Source: Devosia sp. XK-2
GTDB taxonomy: Bacteria; Pseudomonadota; Alphaproteobacteria; Rhizobiales; Devosiaceae
Assembly (NCBI RefSeq): GCF_037113415.1
Contig: NZ_CP146608.1
Coordinates: 2,686,501-2,750,500 of the forward strand
DNA length: 64,000 nucleotides
Direction: 5' to 3'
Shown here: positions 29,761 through 37,836 of the stretch, piece by piece
Numbering within the stretch: position 1 is the first letter of the stretch
Layout: every line of letters begins with the position of its first letter
Position numbers and translations under genes: made by a program
The notes under the pieces: generated by a model
What the model saw: only the letters and a program-made list of their open reading frames with translations
Databases searched by the model: none
Told to the model about the DNA's origin: nothing

Positions 29761-30792
29761 CTAGAGCGCGAGGAAAGCCACCGTATCGGGATCGACGGGA
29801 ATGCCCTGGGCATCGCGTCGATCCATCTCCGCCCATTCCCGGTCGCCCGGCGCCATCACCCGGCCCCCTTCGCGCACGGACGAACCGCGCAGGGCACCGA
29901 GATAGGTGGTGATGGCCGAAGCGAACACCGCCCGGCCGGCAAATTTGTCCGGATCGATGACCATCACGAAATGCCCCATATTCCTTGGGCTCGAAATATC
30001 GGCGCCGCCATACATGGGGATGAAATCGGGGTCGAGCGTCGTGCCGGTCAGGAGCGCGGAAAATAGTGTCGCCACCCCGGCCAGGCCCGCTCCCTTATAA
30101 CCATAATCGACCCCGCCAAGCGGCAAGAGCATATCGGCCTCATGCGGGTCGGTGGTTGGCTGACCATCCTCGGTCGCCGCAACGCCGACCGGCAGGCTGG
30201 CGTTCAGGGACCGGTGCAGCAGCACGCGATTGAGCGGTATGGACGATGTCGCCATGTCGAGCAACCAGGGGCGGCTATCCGGCACCGGCGCGGCAAAGGC
30301 CAGCGGATTGGTGCCATGAAACTTCTGCGCCCCGTCGAACAGGGCCACCATGGAATCGGTATTGGTCGTGGCAAAGGTGACAAATCCCTGTTCGGCGCCC
30401 GCCAGGGCATAGGCACCCGCCGCGCCGTAATGCGAGGAATTCTTGATCCCCACTGCGCCGATCCCGGCCTCCCGCGCCAGGTCCATGCCCACCTCGACCG
30501 CCTTATAGGCCGCATAATGCCCCAGCCCATCGTCGCCATCGACCATGGCACTGCCTGCGCCGCGCCTGTCCACAACCAGTTGCGGGTCCTTGTTCAGCCG
30601 CCCGCCGTCCAGCATCGCGCAGTAATGCCCGGTCAGGCGCACACCGTGGCTGTCGATGCCCAGCCGGGAGGCGTGCATCATCGCCTGTACCGCCGCCGCC
30701 CGCGACGGCGCGCTCGCGCCCGCCTCGGCCAGCCTGGCCTTGACGCGTGCGGCAAGCAGCGTTTCGGCAAATCGGGGGGCGTCACTGTCCAC
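29761..30792 (-). CDS. Ldh2/MDG-type malate-lactate-ureidoglycolate dehydrogenase family protein
   Basis: An NAD(P)-dependent oxidoreductase of the Ldh2 family (343 residues), structurally unrelated to classical Mdh. The family acts on 2-hydroxy acids such as malate, lactate, ureidoglycolate and sulfolactate. Conserved blocks seen: MMHASRLGIDSHGV near residue 40 with the catalytic His, IKNSSHYGAAGAYA, ATTNTDSMV and HGTNPLAFAAP, and MATSSIPLNRVL. The exact substrate cannot be read. It faces away from the Rieske genes (213-nt gap), so it may share their control region. Confidence 0.85.
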   Translation of the reverse strand: MDSDAPRFAETLLAARVKARLAEAGASAPSRAAAVQAMMHASRLGIDSHGVRLTGHYCAMLDGGRLNKDPQLVVDRRGAGSAMVDGDDGLGHYAAYKAVEVGMDLAREAGIGAVGIKNSSHYGAAGAYALAGAEQGFVTFATTNTDSMVALFDGAQKFHGTNPLAFAAPVPDSRPWLLDMATSSIPLNRVLLHRSLNASLPVGVAATEDGQPTTDPHEADMLLPLGGVDYGYKGAGLAGVATLFSALLTGTTLDPDFIPMYGGADISSPRNMGHFVMVIDPDKFAGRAVFASAITTYLGALRGSSVREGGRVMAPGDREWAEMDRRDAQGIPVDPDTVAFLAL

Positions 30793-31005
30793 GGCGCGTC
30801 ATCCTTATAGATCTCGTTCTGAACGGCCGAGGTGCAAAGCAGCAGTCTCCGGCCAGTCGGCCTATTGGCTCGACAGGGGGCACCATGAGGTCTTGGTGTC
30901 TTTGCTGTCTACCGTCATGCCTCCACCGCATGACCCATTCCGCAACTTTGTGCTGGCACCCATCGCTCAGCGGGCTATGCTGGACCGACCAAGTAGAGAC
31001 TGCCC

Positions 31006-31902
31006 ATGCCCCAAGCACCCGATCCGATCACCCGCAATCTCTGGCACGTTGTCGCCGCAACCGATGAATTGCCCATCGGCCTTGTCGAAACAACGCTCCT
31101 GCTCGATACGAAACTGGCGCTGACGCGCGGCAATGACGGCGAGCCGGTCGTCTGGCTGCGCAGCGATGAGGAGCGCGGCGACGAGATCGATCCCGATACA
31201 GTGCTCGAACGCCTGCCGGTCCGCACCGCCTATGGCTATACCTGGACCTGCCTTGGCACACCCAACCAGGACCTGTTCCCCATTCCCGAATTTGCCGAGC
31301 CCGACCGGGTGAACATGAGTTGCGGCTCCATCGGCATCCACGTCTCGGCCCCGCGCGCCGTCGAGAACTTCCTCGATATGGGTCACTTCCCTTATGTCCA
31401 TACCGACATTCTCGGCTCCGAACCCCATACCGAGGTCAAGGAATATGACGTCGAGGTCTCCGAGGAGCGCGATGAGGTCCTGGCTACCAAATGCCGCTTC
31501 ATGCAGCCCCGCGCCGCCAAATCGGCCACCCATGCCATGGAGGTGGAATATGTCTATCGCGTGCCGCACCCCTTCTGCTCGGTGCTCTACAAGTCCTGCC
31601 CCGAGGACGAATCGCGTCGCGACGTCATCGGCATCTTCCTTCAGCCCATGACCGAGGAGCGCTGCCGCGCCCACCTCCTGCAATCCATGATCGACTCGAC
31701 CTCGACCATCACCGATCTCCGGCGCTTCCAGCAGACCATTTTCGGTCAGGACAAGCCGATCCTCGAAAACCAATATCCCAAGAAGCTGCCGCTTGACCCA
31801 CGTGCGGAAACCCCGATCCGCGCCGACAAGAGCGCCATCGCCTATCGCCGCTGGCTCAGCCAGAAGGGCATCACCTATGGGGTCATTCCCCAAGCGAGCT
31901 GA
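31006..31902 (+). CDS. Rieske-type oxygenase alpha subunit that lacks the Rieske iron-sulfur ligands
   Basis: A 298-residue protein that aligns in pattern with the oxygenase component of Rieske non-haem iron oxygenases. The C-terminal catalytic domain keeps the mononuclear iron site: D124, H127 and H132 in NFLDMGHFPYVH, and a candidate third ligand D249 in FGQDKPILENQ. The N-terminal part still looks like a Rieske fold (NLWHVVAATDELPIG ... AYGYTWTCLG), but the CxH and CxxH loops that hold the [2Fe-2S] cluster are gone. The next gene encodes a protein that has exactly this missing cluster. So the pair probably forms one hydroxylase or demethylase split over two chains. The substrate is unknown. 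Confidence 0.85.
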   Translation: MPQAPDPITRNLWHVVAATDELPIGLVETTLLLDTKLALTRGNDGEPVVWLRSDEERGDEIDPDTVLERLPVRTAYGYTWTCLGTPNQDLFPIPEFAEPDRVNMSCGSIGIHVSAPRAVENFLDMGHFPYVHTDILGSEPHTEVKEYDVEVSEERDEVLATKCRFMQPRAAKSATHAMEVEYVYRVPHPFCSVLYKSCPEDESRRDVIGIFLQPMTEERCRAHLLQSMIDSTSTITDLRRFQQTIFGQDKPILENQYPKKLPLDPRAETPIRADKSAIAYRRWLSQKGITYGVIPQAS

Positions 31903-31997
31903 TTGCTCGGCTGCCGCCTCGTACGCCAAGGCCCCCGGCAGCCAGTCCACAATATCTGCAGCCGTGGCGCGGCTGTCGGCTTTGACGGACGAGATAC

Positions 31998-33707
31998 ATG
32001 CCCCTCTCCCTATCCGATCCCAATTGGTACCCCATCGCCTCAAGCGAGGACCTGCCCTTCCGCCATGTCTATCAGGGCCAGTTGCTCGGCCGCGAACTCG
32101 CCGTCTGGCGGGCCGACGATGGCAATGTCAATGTCTGGGAAAACCGGTGCCTCCACCGTGGCGTGCGCCTCTCCATCGGCATCAATGAGGGCCAGGAGCT
32201 CAAATGCCAGTATCATGGCTGGCGCTATGCCAATCAGTCCGCCGGCTGTACCTATATCCCCGCCCATCCTGCCGACGCGCCCGCCCGCCGCATCGAAAAC
32301 CGCAAATATCCAGTCAAGGAAGCCTTCGGCCTCGTCTGGTCGGCTGCCAATGACGAAAAGCCCTTTGCGCCCTTCTCCGGTGCCGAGGGTCAGAACTGGT
32401 TTGCCCTAAGGCCCATGCCGGTCAATGCGGCGCCTGAGGATGTCGTGGCCGGGCTCTCCCGGCTCGCCCCCGATGACCAGCCCGCCGATCTCCTGCCCGG
32501 TCTGATCGTGCACCTGGGCGCCGTGGTCTATCTCGTTCAGCCCGTCGATGCCGGCCGCGCCGTTATTCGCGGTCTCTTGCCGCAAAAGCCCGCCGACGAA
32601 CTGGCCAGCCTTCGCCATTACAACGAATTGCTGAGCAAGCTGCGCGACCGCCTCGAACGCGCCGCGGCCAAAAAGCCGGCGCCCGAGCCGCTGCAACCGC
32701 TTTACGAAAAGCTCTCTGCGGACCTCGCCACCATGCCCGACATTGCTGTCCCGCGCGGCAATACGCTCAATGTCGTGGTCAAGCGCAAATGGCAAAGCGC
32801 CGAGGGCGTTATCGGCCTCGAACTGGCCGACCGCGACGGCAAGCACCTGCCCACCTTCCAACCCGGCGCCCATATTGACGTCCACCTGCCCAATGGCCTG
32901 GTGCGCCAATATTCGATCACCAATGGCCCCGGCGACCTCTCGAGCTATGTCATTGGCATCAAGGCCGAAAGCGCGTCCAAGGGCGGCAGCAAGATTTTGG
33001 TCGAGACCGTGCGCGAAGGCGATGTGTTGGCCATTTCCGAGCCACGCAATAATTTCCCGCTTCGTCGCGATGCCACGCGCACCGTGCTGATCGCCGGCGG
33101 CATTGGCATAACGCCCCTCCTGTCCATGGCGCGCTTCCTCGATAAGTCGAGCCTGCCCTACGAACTGCACTATTTCACCCGCACGGGCGAAAGCGCTGCT
33201 TTCAAATCCGAACTCGCAGCCCTGCATGGCGCCGTGCATGTCCATTCCGGGCTCGGTCGCGATGCCATCAAAGGCACGGTCAACCAGGTGCTCGGCCCGC
33301 ACCAATTCGCCAATCACGTCTATATCTGCGGGCCCGGCGCCATGCTCGAAATGGTCCAGGAAACGGCCACTGCGCTTAGCTGGCCTGATGACGCCGTGCA
33401 TTTCGAATATTTCCAGAACGACAAGGTCATCGATTCTTCGTCCGCCTTCGACATCGAGCTGGCCCGGTCGGCCATGACGCTGCACGTCCCCGCCGGCAAG
33501 ACCATTCTCGAAGTGATGCGCGAAGCGGGCCTCACGGTCCCCTCATCCTGCGAACAGGGCGCCTGCGGCACCTGCCTCACCACCGTCATCGAGGGCGAGG
33601 TCGACCATCAGGATGTCTATCTCAACAAAACCGAAAAAGCCTCCAACACCTGCATGATGACCTGCGTGAGCCGGGCAAAGAGTGCACGGCTGGTGCTGGA
33701 TATCTAA
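31998..33707 (+). CDS. Rieske domain fused to phthalate-dioxygenase-type reductase
   Basis: A 569-residue electron-transfer protein with an unusual order of domains. Residues 1-110 form a Rieske domain with all ligands (C51, H53, C70, H73; CxH-x16-CxxH). Residues about 112-255 look like a remnant of the oxygenase catalytic domain without the iron-binding motif. Residues about 262-480 are the FMN/NAD reductase (RQYSITNGP, GGIGITPLLSMA, ICGPGAMLEMV). The end is a plant-type ferredoxin with C518, C523, C526 and C556. So electrons can pass NADH, FMN, ferredoxin, Rieske in one chain. The mononuclear iron partner must be the upstream gene, 95 nt away. Confidence 0.9.
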   Translation: MPLSLSDPNWYPIASSEDLPFRHVYQGQLLGRELAVWRADDGNVNVWENRCLHRGVRLSIGINEGQELKCQYHGWRYANQSAGCTYIPAHPADAPARRIENRKYPVKEAFGLVWSAANDEKPFAPFSGAEGQNWFALRPMPVNAAPEDVVAGLSRLAPDDQPADLLPGLIVHLGAVVYLVQPVDAGRAVIRGLLPQKPADELASLRHYNELLSKLRDRLERAAAKKPAPEPLQPLYEKLSADLATMPDIAVPRGNTLNVVVKRKWQSAEGVIGLELADRDGKHLPTFQPGAHIDVHLPNGLVRQYSITNGPGDLSSYVIGIKAESASKGGSKILVETVREGDVLAISEPRNNFPLRRDATRTVLIAGGIGITPLLSMARFLDKSSLPYELHYFTRTGESAAFKSELAALHGAVHVHSGLGRDAIKGTVNQVLGPHQFANHVYICGPGAMLEMVQETATALSWPDDAVHFEYFQNDKVIDSSSAFDIELARSAMTLHVPAGKTILEVMREAGLTVPSSCEQGACGTCLTTVIEGEVDHQDVYLNKTEKASNTCMMTCVSRAKSARLVLDI

Positions 33708-33743
33708 TGATGCTCACAACTCACCTTAATGTGGCGGCCCTAC

Positions 33744-33850
33744 ATCTCCCCTCCCCCTTGAGGGGAGGGGCGGGGGGTGGGGGTCCTTGGGCTCCTGCAC
33801 CGATCTCGACCACCCCCTCTCCGGCCCTCCCCTCAAGGGGGAGGGTGGCC
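33744..33850. repeat. Palindromic element, subtype A, upstream of the GST gene
   Basis: Two inverted arms of about 41 nt flank a short unique centre. Each arm contains CTCCCCCTTGAGGGGAGGG, itself a hairpin, followed by a GGGTGGGGGT tail. The same arm is found near 44.1 kb and 51.4 kb. The element ends 20 nt before the start codon of the GST gene. Confidence 0.85.
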
Positions 33851-33870
33851 AGAACCCACAGTCTCGTGAA

Positions 33871-34518
33871 ATGACCATCACCCTTTACGACTTCGAACTC
33901 TCCGGCAATTGCTACAAGCTGCGGCTGCTGATGAGCATCCTCAACCTGCCCTATGACATCGTGCCGGTGGATTTCTTCCCCGGCCGCGAGCATAAGGCCG
34001 ACTGGTTCCTGCGGCTCAACCCCTTTGGCCAGCTTCCTGTTCTCAAGGACGGCGATCTGGTCTTGTCCGATTCAGGCGCCATCCTCGCCTATCTGGCGAA
34101 AAAATACGACACCTCGGGCCTCTGGTTCCCCGACGATCCCGCCATTATGGCTGAAATTCTCCGCTGGCATGCCGTGGCCGACGATATCACCGCGACCAGC
34201 TCTGCTGCCCGCCTGGCATTGGGCTATGATTATGATTTCGACATCGAGAAATGCCAGAAGGGCGCCCACCGCATCTTCCGGCTGATGGACGAACATCTCT
34301 GGTTCGGCGAACGCCAGGGCCGCAACTGGCTCTGTTCCCCCGCTCATCCGACCACGGCCGATATTGCCTGCTTCCCCTATGTCATGCTCTCCGAAGAAGG
34401 TGGCATTTCCCGCCAGGACTATCCCGCGCTCCGCCGCTGGACCGACCGTGTCCGCCGCGTGCCCGGCTTTGTCGTCATGTCGGGGATATTTCCTGCTGGT
34501 CCGGCCAAGGTGGATTGA
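33871..34518 (+). CDS. Glutathione S-transferase family protein
   Basis: A 215-residue cytosolic GST. I start at the ATG that gives MTITLYDFELSGNCYKLRLL; the frame is open further upstream only because it runs through the palindromic element. The N-terminal thioredoxin-like domain has SGNCYK at the position of the catalytic Ser/Cys and the cis-Pro region NPFGQLPVLKDGDLVLSDSG, which binds glutathione. A helical C-terminal domain follows with the usual N-capping region ADIACFPYVML. It may conjugate or isomerise products of the neighbouring oxygenase, but this is only suggested by position. Confidence 0.88.
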   Translation: MTITLYDFELSGNCYKLRLLMSILNLPYDIVPVDFFPGREHKADWFLRLNPFGQLPVLKDGDLVLSDSGAILAYLAKKYDTSGLWFPDDPAIMAEILRWHAVADDITATSSAARLALGYDYDFDIEKCQKGAHRIFRLMDEHLWFGERQGRNWLCSPAHPTTADIACFPYVMLSEEGGISRQDYPALRRWTDRVRRVPGFVVMSGIFPAGPAKVD

Positions 34519-34526
34519 GGCGGTAG

Positions 34527-34580
34527 AACCCCCTGCTCAAGGTGGGGGTTGTCCTAACCCACCCCTAGCCCTCACACTCC
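34527..34580. repeat. Degenerate palindromic element after the GST gene
   Basis: AACCCC and GGGGTT arms around GCTCAAGG, followed by CCTAACCCACCCCTAGCCCTCAC, resemble a decayed copy of the GC-rich palindromic family. It could also act as the terminator of the GST gene. Confidence 0.4.
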
Positions 34581-34620
34581 ATTCCCGCTATTGCCTTGGT
34601 CAAACTGAGGAGCAAATCCC

Positions 34621-35790
34621 ATGATCATCGAACCCAAGATCCGCGGCTTCATCTGCACCACCGCCCATCCCACTGGCTGCGCCACCAATGTGCAGCGCCA
34701 GATCGACCATGTCGTGATCAAGGGGCCCATTCCCTCCGACCGCAAGCGGGTATTGGTGCTCGGCTGCTCCACCGGCTATGGCCTGGCCTCCCGCATCGTC
34801 ACCACCTTTGGCTCTGGCGCCGATACGGTCGGTGTCTCCTTCGAGCGCGAACCGGGCGAAACCAAGCCCGCCTCCGCTGGCTGGTACAATAATCGCGCCT
34901 TTGAAAATCGTGCCCGCGCCGCCGGCGCCAAGGCCGTGACCATCGAGGGCGACGCCTTTTCCGATGCGGTGAAGGTTGAGACGGTCGAGGCCATCAAGGA
35001 AACCCTGGGCCAGGTCGACCTCATCGTCTACTCGCTGGCCTCCCCGGTCCGCACCGACCCCAAGGACGGCGTCACCTATCGCTCGGCCATCAAGCCCTAT
35101 GGCCAGCAGGTCACCTCGAAAACCCTCAATACCGGCACCGGCGAAGTCTCCGAAGTCACGGTCGAACCGGCCACCGAAGAGGAGGCCGCCGCCACCGTCA
35201 AGGTCATGGGCGGCGAGGACTGGGAGCTCTGGATCGCGGCCCTCTCCGAAGCCGGCGTCCTCGCCGATAATTTCGCCTCGCTCAACTATACCTATCTCGG
35301 CAGCGAGCTGACCTGGCCCATCTACCACAAGGGCACTCTGGGCAAGGCCAAGGCCGATCTCGATCGCGCCGCCGCCGCCATCCGCGCCAGGCATGGCGAC
35401 AATGCCGCCCATGTCGTTGCGCTCAAGGCCGTGGTCACCCAGGCCAGCTCCGCCATTCCGGTGGTGCCACTCTATGGTACGCTATTGATCAAGGTTGAGG
35501 ACGAAATGGGCCTGGGCGAAGGCCCGATCCACCAGATCGACCGCCTGTTCCGCGACAAGCTGCAGGGCACCATCGTGCTCGACGACGATAACCGCATTCG
35601 CGTCGACGACTGGGAATTGTCCGACGCCATGCAGGCCGAGCTCAAGAAGCGCTGGGCTGTCCTCAATACCGAGAACCTGGCCGATCTGGCCGACCTGCCC
35701 AAATATCGCGAAGAGTTCATGCGTCTATTCGGCTTTGCCGTGGGCGGGGTGGATTATGCCAAGGATGTCGACCCGCGCGTCGTCGATTGA
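34621..35790 (+). CDS. fabV: Enoyl-ACP / trans-2-enoyl-CoA reductase FabV
   Basis: An NADH-dependent enoyl reductase of the FabV family (389 residues), an enlarged SDR relative that is naturally insensitive to triclosan. The N-terminus MIIEPKIRGFICTTAHPTGC is diagnostic. The NAD-binding region is VLVLGCSTGYGLASR, and the active-site pair has the FabV spacing Y-x8-K (YHKGTLGKAK) instead of the FabI spacing. The C-terminal part is also typical. Whether it serves fatty acid synthesis or acyl-CoA metabolism cannot be decided without knowing if fabI is elsewhere. Confidence 0.95.
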   Translation: MIIEPKIRGFICTTAHPTGCATNVQRQIDHVVIKGPIPSDRKRVLVLGCSTGYGLASRIVTTFGSGADTVGVSFEREPGETKPASAGWYNNRAFENRARAAGAKAVTIEGDAFSDAVKVETVEAIKETLGQVDLIVYSLASPVRTDPKDGVTYRSAIKPYGQQVTSKTLNTGTGEVSEVTVEPATEEEAAATVKVMGGEDWELWIAALSEAGVLADNFASLNYTYLGSELTWPIYHKGTLGKAKADLDRAAAAIRARHGDNAAHVVALKAVVTQASSAIPVVPLYGTLLIKVEDEMGLGEGPIHQIDRLFRDKLQGTIVLDDDNRIRVDDWELSDAMQAELKKRWAVLNTENLADLADLPKYREEFMRLFGFAVGGVDYAKDVDPRVVD

Positions 35791-35815
35791 CACCCTTACG
35801 TCGCGGACTGGCCAT

Positions 35816-35921
35816 TAGAGCGTTTCCAGCAAAAGTGGCAACGGTTTTGCGGTTCGGAAACGCGATAAAACAAGAACTTAGAGCAGTTTCAGCGTTTCAA
35901 CGAAACGGTGAAATGCTCTAG
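35816..35921. repeat. Rhizobiales-type intergenic palindrome between fabV and the phosphotransferase gene
   Basis: Two linked units. The first has TAGAGCGTTTCC and GGAAACGCG arms around AGCAAAAGTGG / CGGTTTTGCGG, and ends in a TAGAGC box. The second (35879-35921) is a near-perfect hairpin: TAGAGCA, GTTTCA and CGTTTC on one side, GAAACG, TGAAA and TGCTCTA on the other, with an AAC loop. From memory, intergenic mosaics of the type AGAGCGTTTCCAGCAAAAGT are widespread in Rhizobiales. It reaches the stop codon of the minus-strand gene and may end transcription from both sides. Confidence 0.75.
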
Positions 35922-36649
35922 GCCAGTTCGCACCAGGCAAGAAGCCGGTCGGCTTCGCCATCCACCTGCTCTGCAAGGCGCGCACCAGCAACCACCGGCA
36001 ACCAGTCCATCACCTGCTGGCGACTGATCTTGCCATCCTCGGTCATGGCCTCAAGATAGAGCGCCGCCAGGGCAGGCCTGTGCAGCGCAACCAGCATATA
36101 GCTTCGTGCAATATCAGCCGCCGCCGGTCCGAGGGTCGCGTCCAGCCAATCGATAATGCCCGACCTGTCACCGTCAACCATGATGTTGAACGGATGAAAA
36201 TCCCCGTGGCAAAGCCGGTCTCCATCCGGCAGCGCCGCCAGCCTTTGCAGAACCCGTTCCCGCATTGCTGGCGCCAGATGCGGCGCGCGTGCAATGCGAT
36301 CCATCAGGCGCGGTTTGATCGGCGGCAGACCTCTGGCGGTATTGGCAAGGACAGCCCGGTGCAGACCGGCGAATATCGCCACCAGCCCCGGCATGTCACC
36401 CTCGCTCATCAACGAGCCCAGTGCCGCGCCCGGCAGGCGGCTCATCCTGAGGCCCCAGCGCTCCTCCACCCGGCAGACCCCCAGGCTGTCCGGCACGACC
36501 AGCGACGTACCGCGCAGGGCATCGAGCACCTTGGCTTCGTGCTGCGCCTGTTCAGGGCCGACGCCGGGCCGATAGAGCTTGATGACATAGGCGCCGTCCT
36601 CCAACACCTCGGCCAGACGCCCCGCCCCCAGCAGTCGGCCGGCGATCAC
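35918..36649 (-). CDS. Aminoglycoside-phosphotransferase-fold kinase
   Basis: A 243-residue protein of the APH/choline-kinase fold. The kinase signature HGDFHPFNIMVDGD (Brenner motif) and the metal-binding IIDWLDA are intact; an N-terminal nucleotide lysine is in AYVIKLYRPG. I choose the GTG at 36647-36649 because it overlaps the epmB stop as GTGA; an in-frame ATG 14 codons upstream also exists. The family phosphorylates small metabolites or fructosamines, or confers aminoglycoside resistance; the substrate is not evident. Overlap with epmB shows it belongs to the epmA-epmB transcript. Confidence 0.8.
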   Translation of the reverse strand: MIAGRLLGAGRLAEVLEDGAYVIKLYRPGVGPEQAQHEAKVLDALRGTSLVVPDSLGVCRVEERWGLRMSRLPGAALGSLMSEGDMPGLVAIFAGLHRAVLANTARGLPPIKPRLMDRIARAPHLAPAMRERVLQRLAALPDGDRLCHGDFHPFNIMVDGDRSGIIDWLDATLGPAAADIARSYMLVALHRPALAALYLEAMTEDGKISRQQVMDWLPVVAGARLAEQVDGEADRLLAWCELA

Positions 36650-37836
36650 GGCGCTTCTGCAGGCGGATAGGCATGTTCGCCACCCTGCCAATCGCGCACG
36701 GTGAAACAGCCATCGGTGCCGGCAATTGCCGAAGCGCCGATATCGGCCTTGCCATGGCCACCGGGAATATCGAGCACATAGGTGGGTTGGCAGAGGCCCG
36801 AAATACGCCCCCGCAGCGCTGCAACCAGCCGCTGCCCTTCGGCAATCTCCACCCGGAAATGCCCAGTGCCCGGCGCCAGGTCTGGATGGTGCAGGTAATA
36901 GGGACGAATGCGGTTCTCGACAAAGCCACGCATCAGGCTGGCAAGCGTCTCGACATCGTCATTGACGCCCTTGAGCAAGACGGTCTGGCTGATCAAGGCA
37001 ATGCCGCCCGCCAGCATGCGCTCGAACCCGGCCCTGGCCGTCGCTGTCAGCTCCCGCGGATGGTTGGCGTGAACCGCGAGATAAGTCACCTTGCCGCTCG
37101 CGGTCAGGGCCGCAACCATATCGTCGTCAATTCGCTCCGGCTCCACCACCGGCACACGCGTGTGAAACCGCACGACTTTCACATGCTCGATGCCCCTGAG
37201 CCGCTCCATCAGGTCCCGCAACCGCCGCGCCGAGAGCACCAGTGGATCGCCCCCGGTCAGGATCACCTCCCAGATCTCGCTGTGTGCCGCGATATAGGCG
37301 ATGGCCGCATCCAATTGCGGTCCTGTCAGCGTACCCAACCCTTGCGGTCCCACCATTTCGCGCCGGAAGCAGAAGCGGCAATAGACCGGGCAGACATGCA
37401 CGGCCTTGAGCAGCACCCTGTCCGGGTAACGATGCACAATGCCTTCCACCGGCGAATGGGTGAGGTCGCCAATTGGGTCCGCGCGCTCGTCCGCCATCGT
37501 TACCAGCTCCTCTGGCCGAGGCACGAACTGCCGCGCGATCGGATCGTCCGGATCGGTCGGATCAATGAGATCAAGCACGGCGGGCGTAATGCCGATGGCG
37601 TATTTTTCGGCGACCGGCGTGAGATTGGAATGCGCTGGAATTAAACCGGCAGCTTCAAGATCGCCGACGGATTTGATCGGCTGCGCCAGCCTACCCCCTC
37701 TCCCCTGGGCGGAGAGGGTTGGGGTGAGGGGTTCAGTGACTAAATGGGGCAAATTCCCTTTCCAAGCCTCTGACCCCCGCTTCGCGGCGACCTCTCCCCT
37801 CGGGGGGGAGGTGGGCATCGTGCTATACTCACTCAT
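36646..37836 (-). CDS. epmB: EF-P lysine 2,3-aminomutase EpmB with a palindromic element translated at its N-terminus
   Basis: Radical SAM, PLP-dependent aminomutase that makes R-beta-lysine for attachment to elongation factor P. The radical SAM cysteines are C149, C153 and C156 (HVCPVYCRFCFRRE), and the PLP-lysine motif is DIPGGHGK near the C-terminus. The ATG overlaps the epmA stop (ATGA). The product has 396 residues, longer than usual, because residues about 7-49 are encoded by a subtype B palindromic element that stays open in this frame. Normal EpmB sequence begins only at PIKSVGDLEAAGLI (residue 53). I find no ATG, GTG or TTG in frame between the element and the conserved core, so translation must pass through it. 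Confidence 0.92.
   Translation of the reverse strand: MSEYSTMPTSPPRGEVAAKRGSEAWKGNLPHLVTEPLTPTLSAQGRGGRLAQPIKSVGDLEAAGLIPAHSNLTPVAEKYAIGITPAVLDLIDPTDPDDPIARQFVPRPEELVTMADERADPIGDLTHSPVEGIVHRYPDRVLLKAVHVCPVYCRFCFRREMVGPQGLGTLTGPQLDAAIAYIAAHSEIWEVILTGGDPLVLSARRLRDLMERLRGIEHVKVVRFHTRVPVVEPERIDDDMVAALTASGKVTYLAVHANHPRELTATARAGFERMLAGGIALISQTVLLKGVNDDVETLASLMRGFVENRIRPYYLHHPDLAPGTGHFRVEIAEGQRLVAALRGRISGLCQPTYVLDIPGGHGKADIGASAIAGTDGCFTVRDWQGGEHAYPPAEAP
37690..37818. repeat. Palindromic element, subtype B, inside epmB
   Basis: The arms carry ACCCCCTCTCCCC...GGAGAGGGTTGGGGTGAGGGGTTCA on one side and GGCGACCTCTCCCC...GGGGAGGT on the other, around a non-palindromic centre. The matching copy near 46.0 kb lies in an intergenic region. 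Here the whole element is in the reading frame of epmB and contains no stop codon in that frame. Confidence 0.85.
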
